Assembly: GCA_932521025.1 (NCBI GenBank)
Contig: OW051473.1
Span: 4,216,001 to 4,280,000, forward strand
DNA: 64,000 nucleotides
DNA from: Oscheius onirici
Taxonomy: Eukaryota > Nematoda > Chromadorea > Rhabditida > Rhabditidae
Reading direction: 5' to 3'
The position numbers and the translations under genes are program-made. The notes beneath the pieces were generated by a model. The model did not search any database. It saw only the letters and a program-made list of their open reading frames with translations, and had not been told where the DNA came from. This document shows, piece after piece, positions 11,516 to 23,900 of this stretch. Every line of letters begins with the position of its first letter. Position 1 is the stretch's first letter.

Positions 11516-12442
11516 AGCTCCGCGATTCTCATCTCTTCCCGTTTTCCTACTATTTGACCCAGCACTTTTGGTTCAAAACCGCAGAGCGGCTAGGTATCTC
11601 ACACTAACTTTCCCATGAATATCAGAGATTAACATAGGCAGCATAGCACATTGAGTGTGCTGCTAAGAGATAGCTTAAGTTTCCATGCCGACCTATGTGT
11701 ATACATTAACGAGTGATCTAACCTATCACTGTGCTTTCAACGTATCCCAAATCCTGTGCACAACTTGACTCTTGGTGTTTGTCTACCCTTTCTCCCATTT
11801 ATAATCTCGGATTTCTTTCCATTATCCCGGTTCAAACATGTACGAATCTACGAAAATATATACTCAATAAACATTAGATCTAAACGTCTTTTTATGTTTA
11901 CTGATTACTGAGAATATTAAATAGAAACTATAACTTCAGATCGCTTCAAAGAGGATTCTAACGCGAATGTCCTCAACGGGAAATCGACAGAACGAACGAC
12001 TTGTGAAAAGATGTGCTTTGACTCATATCTTTGATAGGATTTTTATAAGGTCGAGCTTTGTTTGTTCAAGGTAAGGGGATCTTGATCTTTTTTCCTTATT
12101 GATTTCTCTTTAAACTTGAGTCTCTTATCACGAATCAGTTTTAAAAAAGAGACCTCTCGAAAATGAAAATAAAAACAAAAACCAATCCAAAAATATACTT
12201 TCAATCTGCTAAGAATCGGCTGATTAACTTCGGCTTAGAAGAACTGTTAGTTTGAAAGGATGTAAGTAAGACTGGACCCGCATTCCAGAGCTTATTCTCT
12301 GATAAGAACCTATCACTTCTGAATTGATTCGCCTGATATTCAGTTCAACTCAGACTGAGATTTTCCTTTAACTATTCGGTTGTACAGACTCTTAACCTTT
12401 ATCGAACTCCATAACATAACAGTTTGTAGCTTTTCGCGGAAA
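11516..12442. other. PAH-gene 3' UTR and SNARE upstream region
   Basis: No coding exon. A putative poly(A) signal lies at 11867-11872. The remaining AT-rich sequence to 12442 is the upstream region of the SNARE gene with no distinct motif recognised. Confidence 0.45.
11867..11872 (+). terminator. Polyadenylation signal, PAH-domain gene
   Basis: AATAAA about 350 nt after the stop codon at 11515, the first clear signal downstream on this strand. Confidence 0.55.
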
Positions 12443-13440
12443 ATGACTGCAACAACTAAACGAATGGATTCATACACGTGAGTATTACGAAATTCGGTTT
12501 TTTGGGCTAAAATTTATGTTGAACAAAGCTATTTTCAGGACTATTCCTGATCCGTGGGATCCACAGAGTGCGGAATTCACCAATCAACGTCTGAAGCTAA
12601 GAATTATCGACTACGACACGGAAATCAACAAACTTAATGGCGAAGTAACTTTTTATTCGTTGTTCCTCAGCAAAACTCGTCTTATAGGCTCTTGATAGTA
12701 CTCGTCGAATGGTTAATATATTAGAAGACGTGAATGAGGAAGGATTAACCACATTAGCCGCACTTGAAGACCAAGACGGTACCGTTTTTTGGTTTCTTCG
12801 ATAAGAGTGTTTGCTTCAGAACAGCTGGACAGAATCGAGGAAAGTTTATATAAAATATCTGATGACTTGACAAAAGTTAAAACTGACATCAAGAAGATGG
12901 ACACTTGTTGTTTTCCTATTAGAAAACTAATATGGTGAGTATTGTAGCTTGCCATTCGAACAGACAGTCTCAGGAATCCATTCAAGAGATTCAGAAAAAC
13001 GAAGTCGGCGGTCAAGGATAGAACTCCCGAAAGGTGATCTATTTTTCTCGGTTTACACTCTTTTTTTCAGTCCACGCTCTCCCACATCTTCCTTAGTGGT
13101 GAAACACTCTTTCAATAACAAACAAAAGCCAGAAAAATACATGCACAGGTTAGTTCATCGTTTATTTTGGCAGCTGCTTGCTTTTTACAGATTGACGGAG
13201 GATCCGTTGGAAGAGGAACTTGAGAAAAACCTAATGCACGTCGACCAAACACTGGAATCGATCAGGAACATTGCTATCGATATTGATGTTCAGTTAAGAA
13301 TTCAAGATCCAAAGTTAGAGCGGATCCAGATACTGGTGAGGTTGATACGTAATTGTTAAAGGATATTCTCTCAGGTAGATAACAGTGACACTCAAATGGA
13401 CGGAGCAAACGAGAGGGTCAAAAAAATGCTCGAGCGTTGA
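12443..13440 (+). CDS. SNAP-25-family Qbc SNARE
   Basis: Membrane-fusion SNARE supplying two helices to a four-helix bundle. Exons 12443-12477, 12539-12644, 12688-12778, 12820-12934, 12974-13033, 13071-13148, 13191-13335 and 13375-13440 give 231 aa in frame. The first SNARE helix contains STRRMVNILEDVNEEGL and LEDQDEQLDRIEE; the second contains HVDQTLESIRNIA, IQDPKLERI and ends DGANERVKKML, as in SNAP-25/29. The glutamine at each zero layer is present (DQD and IQD). The linker starts with a single Cys pair (TCCFPI), fewer cysteines than vertebrate SNAP-25, then a WNPFKRFRK stretch. Length fits SNAP-25 (206) to SNAP-29 (258). Which subtype (SNAP-25, SNAP-29 or nematode AEX-4-like) is not settled. 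It converges with the minus-strand gene ending at 13575. Confidence 0.9.
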
Positions 13441-13470
13441 TTCATTTTGCTGAAGTACATGAGAAATATA

Positions 13471-13476
13471 TTTATT
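13471..13476 (-). terminator. Polyadenylation signal of the Tyr/Trp/Arg-rich gene
   Basis: TTTATT on the plus strand reads AATAAA on the minus strand, about 100 nt beyond the minus-strand stop at 13575. It lies between the SNARE stop codon and the SNARE poly(A) signal. Confidence 0.5.
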
Positions 13477-13540
13477 ACGTATCGGTTGTGCCGACAATAT
13501 TTGCAAATAGCATTATACAAAGAGGAATCGTTGTCATAAA

Positions 13541-13546
13541 AATAAA
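13541..13546 (+). terminator. Polyadenylation signal of the SNARE gene
   Basis: AATAAA 101 nt after the SNARE stop codon. Because the opposing gene's signal lies at 13471-13476, the two 3' UTRs should overlap by roughly 100 nt. Confidence 0.5.
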
Positions 13547-13574
13547 GCAGGTCGTATCGAGAATCCGTGTCCGT

Positions 13575-14376
13575 TTACTTGTTCCAGGAGTAGAAGTAAC
13601 GATGGGCACCATAACGAGCTAAATTTCTTGTTAAACATAGTATAAAGAATTCTTACCAGCCGGAATATACACATCAGCCCAATCCTTTCCATACCGTCCG
13701 TAAGCAGTCGGAGTGATCCACTTCTGGTCGAGGGTCTTGAAGTCGATGGTTCCGTTTCTGTACATCTTGATAGCACGTTTCACGTTGCTTCTGGAATAAT
13801 CACATGTTAAACAATCAAATTTTTGTTACCGGTCAAGCTGCCACGGCTGCCAAGAGTTCCAGAGAGGTCTGTCATAGTTGGGGTCTCTGTACCGTCTCCA
13901 GTAAGTGGGGTTGAGCCAGTCACTGTACCATTTGTAACGCGACCTAAACTCATTTACTTCGTTTGTTCATCCTAATATTTACATGAAAGCCGGGCCGTCA
14001 TAGCCGAGACTGTTGGGTACGGGATCGGTGTACGCATATCTCCTGGCAGCATAACGGTAGGTGGGCCAGTAGAATGGAGTGTAGAACGTGTAGCGGTCGA
14101 TGTTCCAATCGTCAAACTGAATATTTTTTCACTATTTATAGGGAATGTTTTACCGAGTCGAAGTCGCGACGATATTTCTGAATGGTTGATGGGTAATAAC
14201 GGTTGGGTCCAACTTGGAGAGTTGCAAGATTGGGAACAGAGGTGACTCTGATCAGTATCATCTAAGTTGGATCAACAAAGAACGTACCTGCTCAAGGTGG
14301 CGACATTTCCAACTCGTTCCAACGAGCGCGAGCGAGGAAGACAGTGAGTTCTGGCCCGAACTGCTGGATCCGGCAT
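13575..14376 (-). CDS. Tyr/Trp/Arg-rich protein, unknown
   Basis: Minus-strand gene with exons 14376-14288, 14247-14154, 14116-13983, 13943-13830, 13790-13657 and 13618-13575; 609 nt, 202 aa. There is no signal peptide, so it is probably intracellular. After a Ser/Arg-rich start (LPRSRSLERVG) the whole protein is dense in aromatic and basic residues: PNRYYPSTIQKYRRDFDS, YTPFYWPTYRYAARRYAY, NPTYWRRYRDPNYDRPLW and a tail RYFYSWNK. Such composition occurs in short structural or filament-binding proteins of muscle and cuticle, but I do not recognise the family. The ATG is preceded by a TTTCAG acceptor ten bases upstream, suggesting a trans-spliced or short 5' UTR. Confidence 0.8.
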
Positions 14377-17193
14377 GGTTAACTACCTGAAACAGAGTTC
14401 AAACGGCGGTTGTTTACAAGAATAAAGGAGCCAAGGCCGGCAGGACAGGACTATAGGTGTTGTGAGTGTGATATTGCCGAGACCGAGCATGCCGTCCTCC
14501 TACGCAGTCATGGCAAAACAGCTGGGCTCCAGGAAACAATCGTTATCACAGCGTGGAGATCATCAATTTTATTACTAACTCTTTTTCAGGTAACATTACG
14601 CCATTTGCCTCCTAAGATAGTTGGGGAATCTGGCACGGCAATGAGTCAGTCTCCGAGGACAAACTATTCATCTGTTATAGTCTTTCACACAGCGTAAAAA
14701 CGTCATGTAAACTATCAGCAAATTCAAACATTGTGGCTAGTGAGACATTGTTTACTGTATTCCAGATGTGATTCTTCGTCACTCCATACGATTGAACTTA
14801 CAAACCTTACGCGCTTGAAAAGATGAATGGATTTATGATTGGCATGTAAACAGTCATTAATCACTCAGCTTTTCGATTGATTTACAGTTCGCGCCCAGAC
14901 TGAGTTCTTATGGTTTCGAATTTTCAGCTTATCGGGAGAGGCGCGTTCTTAAGGAACCTTCGATTCAAATTCGAATTTTCCTTTGCTTCAAGATTGGTGA
15001 AGCGAAAAAGAAAGTACGTACTAAATCCAATTTCAGCGAGTCATTTCCGAGTTATTATAACTGACCTTGATCTTTCTATCCAAGTCCAGAATTCCCTGAC
15101 ATTGACAGGACTACTATACGTTTGTCCGGACACATCGAATGTTTCCAAATCAACACCAGAGCTCAAGAGAGGCCATTTCCAGCTTGGCAGGCTTTTTCCT
15201 CTAGTTTTTCGTTTGCTGGCTTTTGCAATCGTCTTTGAGTAAAGCCGAAAGCCTCTATCCAAGCAGCCTTCTGGTTTTTGGGTAGTTTGATGTTCTTTTC
15301 CTATTAGGCTGATTGAACTGTGATATCAGCCTTCTGAGATATCAGAGTCCAGTCGACCTAATCGGTCTGGAACCGATGTCGAGGGGAAGGATGGTCGTCG
15401 TCTTGCTGAACTCAGGGTCTAGTCATATGCATTCAAGCTAGGACTAGAGCATGAGCTCAGGAAGAGGGTAGATCGGAAGCTGGTTGGTTGTCGTGTGCAG
15501 GAGGATAGGCGGGGCAGTTCCGCTTTTCCGTGAGGCTTTATATAGGTAACTTTTGGCGCGCAACTCCGCCCACATGACATCATGCCAGAAGAGGCGTAAC
15601 TGTATTGGTGCCAGACACAGATTTCGAGATCTTTGCACATATGCCTATGTTTAAAACGAGAATCGTCTCAGAAAAACAGACGGTTGTCTTGGAAAAGAGG
15701 CGCGCGAGTGGCACCGAGCGGCGCATATCCCGGATGTTCCATACCAAAAAGGAAACAACACTTCCCGAATGTTCTGCCAAAACAGAATCACAACAAAAAT
15801 ATTTACGGTTTCGATATCAAAACAGTTCTTTAGCCCGGCTTGAAAATTTGGCATGAGGGATCATACTTTATTACTGAGAAAGAATGTCAGGACAAACAGT
15901 GGTTTCTTTCTCTGACCATTATGTGATATCGAAGCAGATGCAACATTTACAAGCTCCTGCTATGGTCGAGTGTAACAGGAAAATGAGAGGTACGAAGTGA
16001 GACATAGATAAAATAGAATAATCTAGTGGCTTGATGGTAGACACTAGCGTTGTTTCAGGTAAATTAAGCAAAACATCGCAACAATTGCATATTTTTTTCA
16101 GGAATCAGCTAACTCGTACCGTTTTATCAGCCTGATTTTCAGCCTATATATGTCCTTTGAACTGATTGATTATTTTAGAATACGCTCCGCGCGTGCTCGA
16201 AATCGTAGTTTCGCTTCCTTTTAGGTAATAAAGAGCGAATGTTGTAACCTCTCGGCTCCTCTTTGTTAATCAGCATCCGGAGTTTTTTAGACCGCTTTGA
16301 TCCTCTGCGCCCCTTTCCAGGACACGCGGTGCCGCCGGCAGTGACGCATAGGTTTTTTCGAAGGTCTGGGAACCGCGTACTGTTCCCTTTTCAAATAAGG
16401 AAAGCTCTTTGAAAGCACGAGCTGACCAAATGGTCACAATAATAGTTATTACCATGCGAAAATGGACATTTTGATATTGTCCTACCTTTTATGGATGAGA
16501 GAAAGAAGTGCAGCTCTCTCAAGAAACGATTTTGCGTTCGAATGACGGGACTCTGCACCCTTGCATACTGCGAGACATATAGCGAACGGGGAAATAGGAA
16601 AGTGAATGGCAAGGCCTTCTAATGGAAAAGGAGGGCCTGAGGTCTGGTCGCCTGAGGCGCGCGGGTCAAGTTTTAGAAGCAAACAGAGGACCACTGGTCA
16701 TTCAAATGTGGCTACTTTTCCCTCTCAAAACTACTTCTCAGATTGGTAGTCTCCACTTGTAACTTTCACTGATTCCAAAATATTTATTTTATATTCTTTA
16801 AAACCATCGAAATGATTCACTTTATTTGTTGAAAGATTGTCTACAAAACTAATTAACAATGTAAAGTAATCTGTTGTAATTTAACGTCTGTGTAACCGTA
16901 CCTAACGAAGTAATTCCTGTCATCGAATTGAACAAGTCCAAACAGTTAGCAGCATCCGGGACTAGCTTCTCGGCTTGCCTTTTTGCTAACCATCCAAAAC
17001 CGCACAGGAAGGCCTCCTACTGTGATTACGATGGTTAAAAGTGCATCAGACACAAAGAGAAACGCCTAGATTCCAGAGGCGGTCAGCCTAGTTTTTTGCT
17101 TTATCTAACCTCTTGATTTGCAAATCTCCATATTTTCGGGCAGTTGTCCTTTCGAACTTTCTCCTCTCCGAGCTCTGAAACTTTCTTTCCAGA
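14377..17193. other. Intergenic, nothing recognised
   Basis: About 2.8 kb between divergently transcribed genes (minus Tyr/Trp/Arg-rich, plus ShK). Several 60-110 codon frames exist (for example 14410-14697 and 15605-15856) but they overlap antisense frames and lack splice partners or motifs. It presumably holds two promoters. Confidence 0.4.
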
Positions 17194-18933
17194 ATGTTAG
17201 TATACATATTTTTATCATTGCTGGGCTCTGTTACTCCAACGAAAGAGATGACTACATCCGTATTCAAATTTCTATTTTCTAATGAACAAATATGTGAGTG
17301 TCCTACTAGTTTCGGAGTCCAACAAGTTCAGGTGGTGACCCTTTCGCAAACGCAGACTGGATCCCTGCCTACGACGATTGTTCTATTGGCTGCGAAATAT
17401 CCAAATATCTGTGTCTGATGCATGTGGAGAATCGAGAACAAAAGTGTGAGCACCGTAAGGTTTTTCTTAGGCAGTGCTTGAAAGTCTTTTAGTGCCGTCA
17501 GAATGTACCGCTGCCTTGAGACGAACATTTGATTGGTTTGAAGAGGAGGATACAACAGGCGATGTGAACGTCGACCGTTTCGAAGCTGACATGCTTCAGA
17601 AGGAAGAAACAACTACTACCTTTTCCAAAAAGTAACAGAAACTAAAATATTAGTAACAGTCTATTTCTAGTTCAATCAGCGAATCTTCGACAACTTCTAC
17701 TACCACAGTACCTACAACTAGTGTCTCTGTTACGGATCCTCCATTTGTAACAGTAGCGAACGACGTGGACGACCCATATTTCTTTGGAATCGTACAGGAA
17801 GAAATTCCAGGCAAGTTCAACAAAACAGGCGCTAAGCTCCTTTTCAGAAACGACTACTTCGACGACAACGACGACCGTGACTACTCAATATGGGTGAGAA
17901 CATTTGTTTGAATAACTAACACGCCGTGGCTCTCCAGGTTCGCGGAAGAACAGTCAAGTACCACAGAAGCCTACGAGTACCCCATACAGCCGAGTCACTC
18001 TTACTCAGTTTGTCTGCGCTCTTTCTATCTTATTTTTTAGAATACAATTTCCTCGACTCGCAGACCAAGATGGAGATCTACTCTGAACACCGGATCTGCT
18101 ATTCACAAAATACCCACTGCAACCGAACGTCCGATACGCATGATTCCAGGAATAAGAATTGATACGACAAAGGTTGGCACCCTGGTGTCTTTACAAACTG
18201 GTTCAGCGTAAAATCTATTATTCTACTACCACGACAACACCTTTTATTGCGATTCACACATATCCTGAGGGGAATCCGTTTACAGAAGAACATTTTCTTT
18301 CCACGTCGACTGGAGGAACAATGATAGAGGTACATTTTCTTTAATGGAAACTGCCATTTTGACAGATTGTTCCGCCACCACCTCCCCCGGATCCAATAAA
18401 TGAAAGTGATGAGAGGGAACTGTCCAGCATGATAAAATCTTTTGCCAGAGAAGAGGATGCAGTAGTTGTTCCACCCAAATCTGTTGCTCCAGGTTTTTTC
18501 TCCTTTTTGTCGAAATTAATGGTTTTAGTGGTTGCAATAGACTTGTCAAGAAGATGCTGTGAGTGGGCGTTAAATGGATTGTGCGACGGACATTGGCAGA
18601 AAGTCAGAAAATTGTGTGCAAAAAGCTGCGGAGTGCTTGCTTGTGAAGGTAGGTACTGCGAGAAACTGAAAAAATTCAATTTGAAGAGATCGAAGGTGTC
18701 AAGTCGTGTAATCGGTTGCTGGACATCAACGTCGAAGAATGCTACCAATCACTTAGAACATTACGCGTGTCTGGCGTAAAGACTGTTCAATCTATGCCTA
18801 TCTCTTTTTCAGGTTGGTTTAAAACTGCTAGTAACTAATTCAGTTAATTTTAGCGAAGACAGAAACATCGGCGAAGCACAAGCCTAGAAAAGGAAAGAAA
18901 TCAAAAAGGAAGAGGAGAACAGGTCTCATCTAG
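17194..18933 (+). CDS. Secreted mucin-like protein with ShK domain
   Basis: Exons 17194-17293, 17332-17454, 17493-17631, 17671-17810, 17848-17893, 17938-18007, 18041-18172, 18207-18329, 18366-18492, 18529-18648, 18687-18812 and 18854-18933 sum to 1326 nt, 441 aa. The N-terminus (MLVYIFLSLLGSVTP) is a signal peptide. A Cys-containing module (CGDPFANADW, DDCSIGCEISKYLC) follows, then long Thr/Ser-rich mucin-like linkers (TTSTTTT type). An ShK toxin-like domain lies at about 343-372, from RCCEWALNGLC through HWQKVRKLCAKSC to C372, and the tail is Lys/Arg-rich (HKPRKGKKSKRKRR). ShK modules in nematodes serve as protein-interaction units. The intron after 17810 has a GC donor (GCAAGT). The ATG follows a CAG acceptor by one base. 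The boundary near 18812 is uncertain because alternative splices remain open. Confidence 0.82.
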
Positions 18934-20923
18934 ATATATTTGCCATAAAGATTAATCTTCTGTTTACTTTGATTATACTAGTTTCCGGTAGAAACAGGCG
19001 CTTTTCACAGTGGTGGCCTTTGGCATCTAATCTGATCTTACAAGGCCAGCTGTCTCATTGCTTCATTTCCTTTACACTTACCGCTTCGAGAGGAAGCATG
19101 TTCGACATTTATCAAGCAGAGAAAATTGTTTTCGACATGGTATCTTTTCGGGGTTACCCTCTTTTTGTTTACTCTAACTGTTTTTCATAACCAAACGAAA
19201 AAGTTTTCTCCGTTTTGCTTTATAATGGTAGCAATTTTTGCTGCCTTGACCAGAACGCCAGAACATTACGACAAACGACGCAAAAACAGTAACAATCAGC
19301 GTCACGCCTGTCTTTTTGCTGGTGGTACACTGACAGTCTCGGTTCATTTTGCCTCAGTCTTGATTCCGTCTTGTCGGCCATTGATCTTAATTTTTTTCGC
19401 GAACCAGCTGGTCGGGCACCTGTTATCTTTACCGTGGTCAATACATCTTCAAGCTCTACTGTTTCCAATACACAAATTGCCGTTTGCAATGAGTTACACT
19501 CGATCTCTACTAGTCCCGGGGTAGTCCACGCAGCAGCTGTTTTCTTGTCGGATCTGTCTGATTTTTCTAGACATGTGGTGTGGAATCCGAACACGTTTTT
19601 CCCATGTCTATTATTTTATGACATTGACTCATGGCCACTTCTTAGTGCGCGCCGCACTCATAACCACTTCAAAACGTTTTGCCGTACGATATCATCCTTC
19701 TGAGGCAGATTTTCATCGATTTGGGCTCATCACAGCCTAGTCCAGTAACTGTTTACATTTCTTTGTCTGCCACTGTCATCTGAGCTGATGAAACAACATG
19801 CCTTCTTTAAATTGACCGATTTCATGAGATTGGCTTGACTCTTTGATGTCATTTTGTTGGAACTGCCTCTAGCACTCGACATATTCTGGATCACGCATGA
19901 GTTTTTCAAAGCCTGTCGCGTGCGACAATGGTTCAGCTCGGCGGTAAGTGTCAATAGGTCCTCACCATTATCGCGAAAAGTCATGTTTTGACACAATGAC
20001 CCGGTTAAGTAAGCCTGTGCACAACAAAACATTGGTCCGAACACTACCATTCTCTTCCAATGCTTTCCTTTTCTTTCAATGATTAGACTCAAGTTGCCAT
20101 CGGGGAACTCTAATTAGCAACAAATCAGACGAACAAACAAAGCCACCGTTCGCATTCGGTTCGTGAACGTTTCAAGCCCACCACTCTTGAGATCACACCC
20201 GCGAAAATAAGCCACCTCACTGTCAACAATCACAATGAAAGATGATCCTGGAACCTCGATGAACCTGTTTTTGGTCGGTCATCTTGTGCTCATGCCGAAG
20301 AAAATGCGAACCTAACTATTCCTTCTATTCTTTCGGACGACCCAGTTTGCATTTGTCTAAAATTTTCCCCTCGCTTGTGTCCTTATTCGTCATTCTTTTT
20401 TATACTTTCAATGTTCAAACATTTTAAAACATTTCAATGTGTCATATAGGTTGTGGTCTTCACTAGAACATTAGCACTTGCCCCAGACAGCTGTCTCTCA
20501 CAAGAAAATGTTCCACGAGGTAATAAGTAGGTGTCAAGGCTAATGTCCTACAACTGTCCTCGTCGTCTGCACTGTTTGTGCATTGACCGCCACACTCCAA
20601 AATGAAATTCGATCTGCAATAGTTTGTTACGGTGCGGTGGACAATGTGCGTAGTAGTCTCTTGGTGTACTTCCTCAAACATTGTTGCCTTCTTCTGTTTG
20701 ACGCCGTTCATGAAAGTTGCTAAAACTGAAAGTGTCATTTGTTTTCACAGCGAGCACACAATCTGTTAACAAGACTTCGCATTCATCATCTGTTGGCCAC
20801 CTGTGGTCTCCCATTTCAAAGGCCTTTCCTCATTTTTCGTCTAATTTCTAACAAAAAAGTTTCAGAATCACATTGCTGGAACATTTTGAGACTTCTCAAA
20901 GCTTATGCGACGAGCGTAATGCT
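18934..20923. other. Intergenic; possible minus-strand exons
   Basis: Between the ShK and DPP genes. Two minus-strand open frames, 20738-20463 and about 20075-19740, could be linked by splicing (listed separately). An acceptor at about 20865 upstream of the DPP start may be its trans-splice or last 5' UTR splice site. Otherwise no signal. Confidence 0.4.
19740..20738 (-). CDS. Candidate two-exon Cys-containing minus-strand gene
   Basis: A frame from 20738 down to about 20475 contains CRSNFILECGGQC and DEDSCRTLALTPTYYL. A GTGCTA donor after LGQ could join an acceptor (GTGCACAG) near 20065 to a second open frame with LTGSLCQNMTFRDNGEDLL and NHCRTRQALKNSC; the phases agree. There is no clear signal peptide, and the start and end are unknown. 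The 450-nt intron is long for this window. It lies divergent from the DPP gene and would share its promoter. It may be chance. Confidence 0.2.
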
Positions 20924-23900
20924 ATGGATATGGACAAACATGTGGGTATATTTAACTTTACTGATAGAAATACTTTCAGCTCCGCCTTGGGTCCGAAAAA
21001 CGGTCCCACTTTTGGTTAAAAATATTATTGACGCTATTCGTTATTTTTGTTCTTATTCTAGTTCTAATAGCATTATATCTCATTTTCACTCAGAAACGTG
21101 AGTTTGCTTTTACGTTGTTCTAATTGCAGCCATTTTAGCTGTTGATCTCGGTCCAGTAGTTGCAGGACTTCCTGCTGAACAGGTTGAACGTCCTCGGCAG
21201 CCCAATAGAGGATTTCGTAAATTAAAAACAAAGCCGCAACCGTCATATCGCAAATTTACATTTGATGATCTATTTTCTGGAAAGATCTTCTTAAAAGACA
21301 ACTATGAAACTAGCTGGACTCACGATGGAAAGTTAGTAAGGAAGAAGGACGAATTTTTTGGAATCAGGTAACTCGGAAGCCATTTCAACAATCGTGTTTT
21401 AGTAACGGATTAAGTTTATTGGATCCAAAAACGTTCGAAGAAGCAGATTACGTGGACGAGTCTTCTTTTATGGGAACTCTTTCTAGTGATAGGAAGTATG
21501 GTTATCTGAACAAAGTTGTTCGACATGTACGGATTACAAAGGAAATGAGAATGAAACACATTTAGGGATTCCGTCATTCAAACGAGGAAGTGTACTACAT
21601 ACAGAAGATTTCCACCGGCAATGAAACTGGGTCAGTTTTTCCTTTTACATATTCAGATTATCAATTGCAGCGCAGCGTTCAATGTTGGACCAACTGGAAA
21701 CGGAACAGAAACTATTTTTTTGTTTCAATGGAATCCGAATCCTACCAGGAACGATTTTGTTTTTGTCCACGATTATAACCTCTATTACCAATCTGATCCG
21801 GAAAGACCAGGAACCGCTGTTCGGATAACTAATGACGGAGAAGAGTTTTTCCGCTATGGTGTAACGGATTGGCTTTATGAAGGTTCGACCAGTTGCAAAC
21901 ATAAACAAATCTTACAGAGGAAGTACTACAGTCAAAGAAAGCCGTATGGTGGTCCCCATCTGGACGTTACATTTCCTATATGAGATTCGACGACCGGAAC
22001 GTGAACCGAGTGTTTGTTCCAAAATATCCTGCTGGACAGCCTTATCCTCAGTAATCATTTGGTTTTCCAAAAACGTAAACAACTTTAGGTATCTGGAGAT
22101 TCCGTACCCTAAAGCTGGCGTCGAAGATAATCCAGTTGCAACTCTTTATATCTGGGACAGGCAAAGAAATACCGTTGTTGTTGCTTTCCCACCTGAGGAG
22201 CTTCTTTCAATGAACCAGTGAGTACAATACCGTGAGGATCACTTCGTCACAGATCCTTTTACATCTTCTCAAACAACTGGATTACCATGCCCAGCACGGC
22301 TAGTGAACTCGGTTCGGAGAGACTGGTGACCGTTTGGGCCGACAGAGAACAAACAGTAGTATACATTACTCTTTGTAGCGAAGACGATTGTGTGATGGTA
22401 GGATGAGTGATTTCAAAGCGATAGCTATTCCAGGCCCTGAAACAATCTTTTGTAGTAAACGGAAGAAGCATGTGGGCAGAGCCGGTTGACTTTGAACGCG
22501 TCATTGCTTCCGACAAAGGTTTTTTCGTGATTCTTCCACATTCACATACTGACGGAAACATTTACAACCATGTTGCCCACGTCTTCATTGAGGTTAATCT
22601 GTCTTTTGTTCTATCGCAAGTTGGCATGTACAGGCAAATGGAATAGGCAGAATAACCAACTATCATGGAGGAGCTTACGACGTGAAAGCTATTCTTGGTT
22701 ACATACGTGAGGACGATGTCTTAACGTTTTCTTCTGCTGGCGGCGGCATTGGAACTATGAAGCTATTCCGAGTTAACAAAGCGACAACAGACAAGGCACG
22801 TTCCTCTATATGTGCAACTAACAGATCTTGCAGGCTTCAGTCCATCCCATTTCCTCATATCTCCCGGAATGTGAATATGGGTCGTTTAGTGTGTCCCCCA
22901 ATGGTCAGACAGCCACCCTTTCGTGTAATAGGATCTTCAAAAATACGCGACTGTGGGTGATGGATGTGAAGAAACCGGAAAGAAGTGGGCTGCGTGGATT
23001 TGCTCATCTTGAATATCATTTTTTAGAAAAGTTACTAGACGGAAATGATGATCCGATCCTGCCATTTGATCTGCCAGACGTGTCTTTCGAAATGGCAAAG
23101 TTGTCTTCTGGTTATGGTTTGAGTGAAATTTGAAGGGAAGCAGAGAATCTTTCAGATGTTCATGTTGGCATGATGAAACCTCCAAATTTTGATCCCACTC
23201 GGAAATATCCTGTTCTCCTCGACGTGTACGTTTGTGGAATATGATTTTCAAGTGCATTCAGATATGGTGGACCAAACAGCAACAAAATCAAAAAGAGTAC
23301 TCCTGGTCCTAATTTCATACACTATTGTTCAAACTATGGGATGATTATCGTTTGGGTCGACGGAAGAGGTTCAGGAAACCGAGGTGGGTATAGTTTCAAT
23401 CATTTTTTCAAGCAATCATATTTTAGGCTGGAACATCAAAGCTCCTGTGTATAAAACTCTAGGACTCTATGAGGCCATTGATACTATTGATGCCATCAAG
23501 TATTTCATTTAAATTTTTAGTACATTACTGTTAAGATACCTTGCAAACAAGTACTCATACATAGACGAGTCAAATGTGGCGATATTTGGCTGGTCTTATG
23601 GTGGTTTCCTCAGTACCCATGTAGCCGCCTTGGATCAAGGCAAAACTGTTAAATGTGCTATGGCTATTGCCCCTGTTACCGATCTCTCACTTTACGGTAA
23701 GACTCATTTGTTTCGGTTTATAATTTTTTATTCAGACAGCGCTTACACAGAAAGGTACATGGGAATGCCAATGGAAAATGTCAACGGGTATAATGTGAGT
23801 CAATGTTTGATTTGCTTCTTCAAATAACTTTTGCAGCAAAGTAAATTAACAACTAAGTATGCTCAGCTAGCAAACGTTAAGTATTTAATGGCCCATGGAG

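Noticed and set aside
18341-18748. 135-codon minus-strand frame
   Set aside because: Exact antisense shadow of the ShK gene exons.
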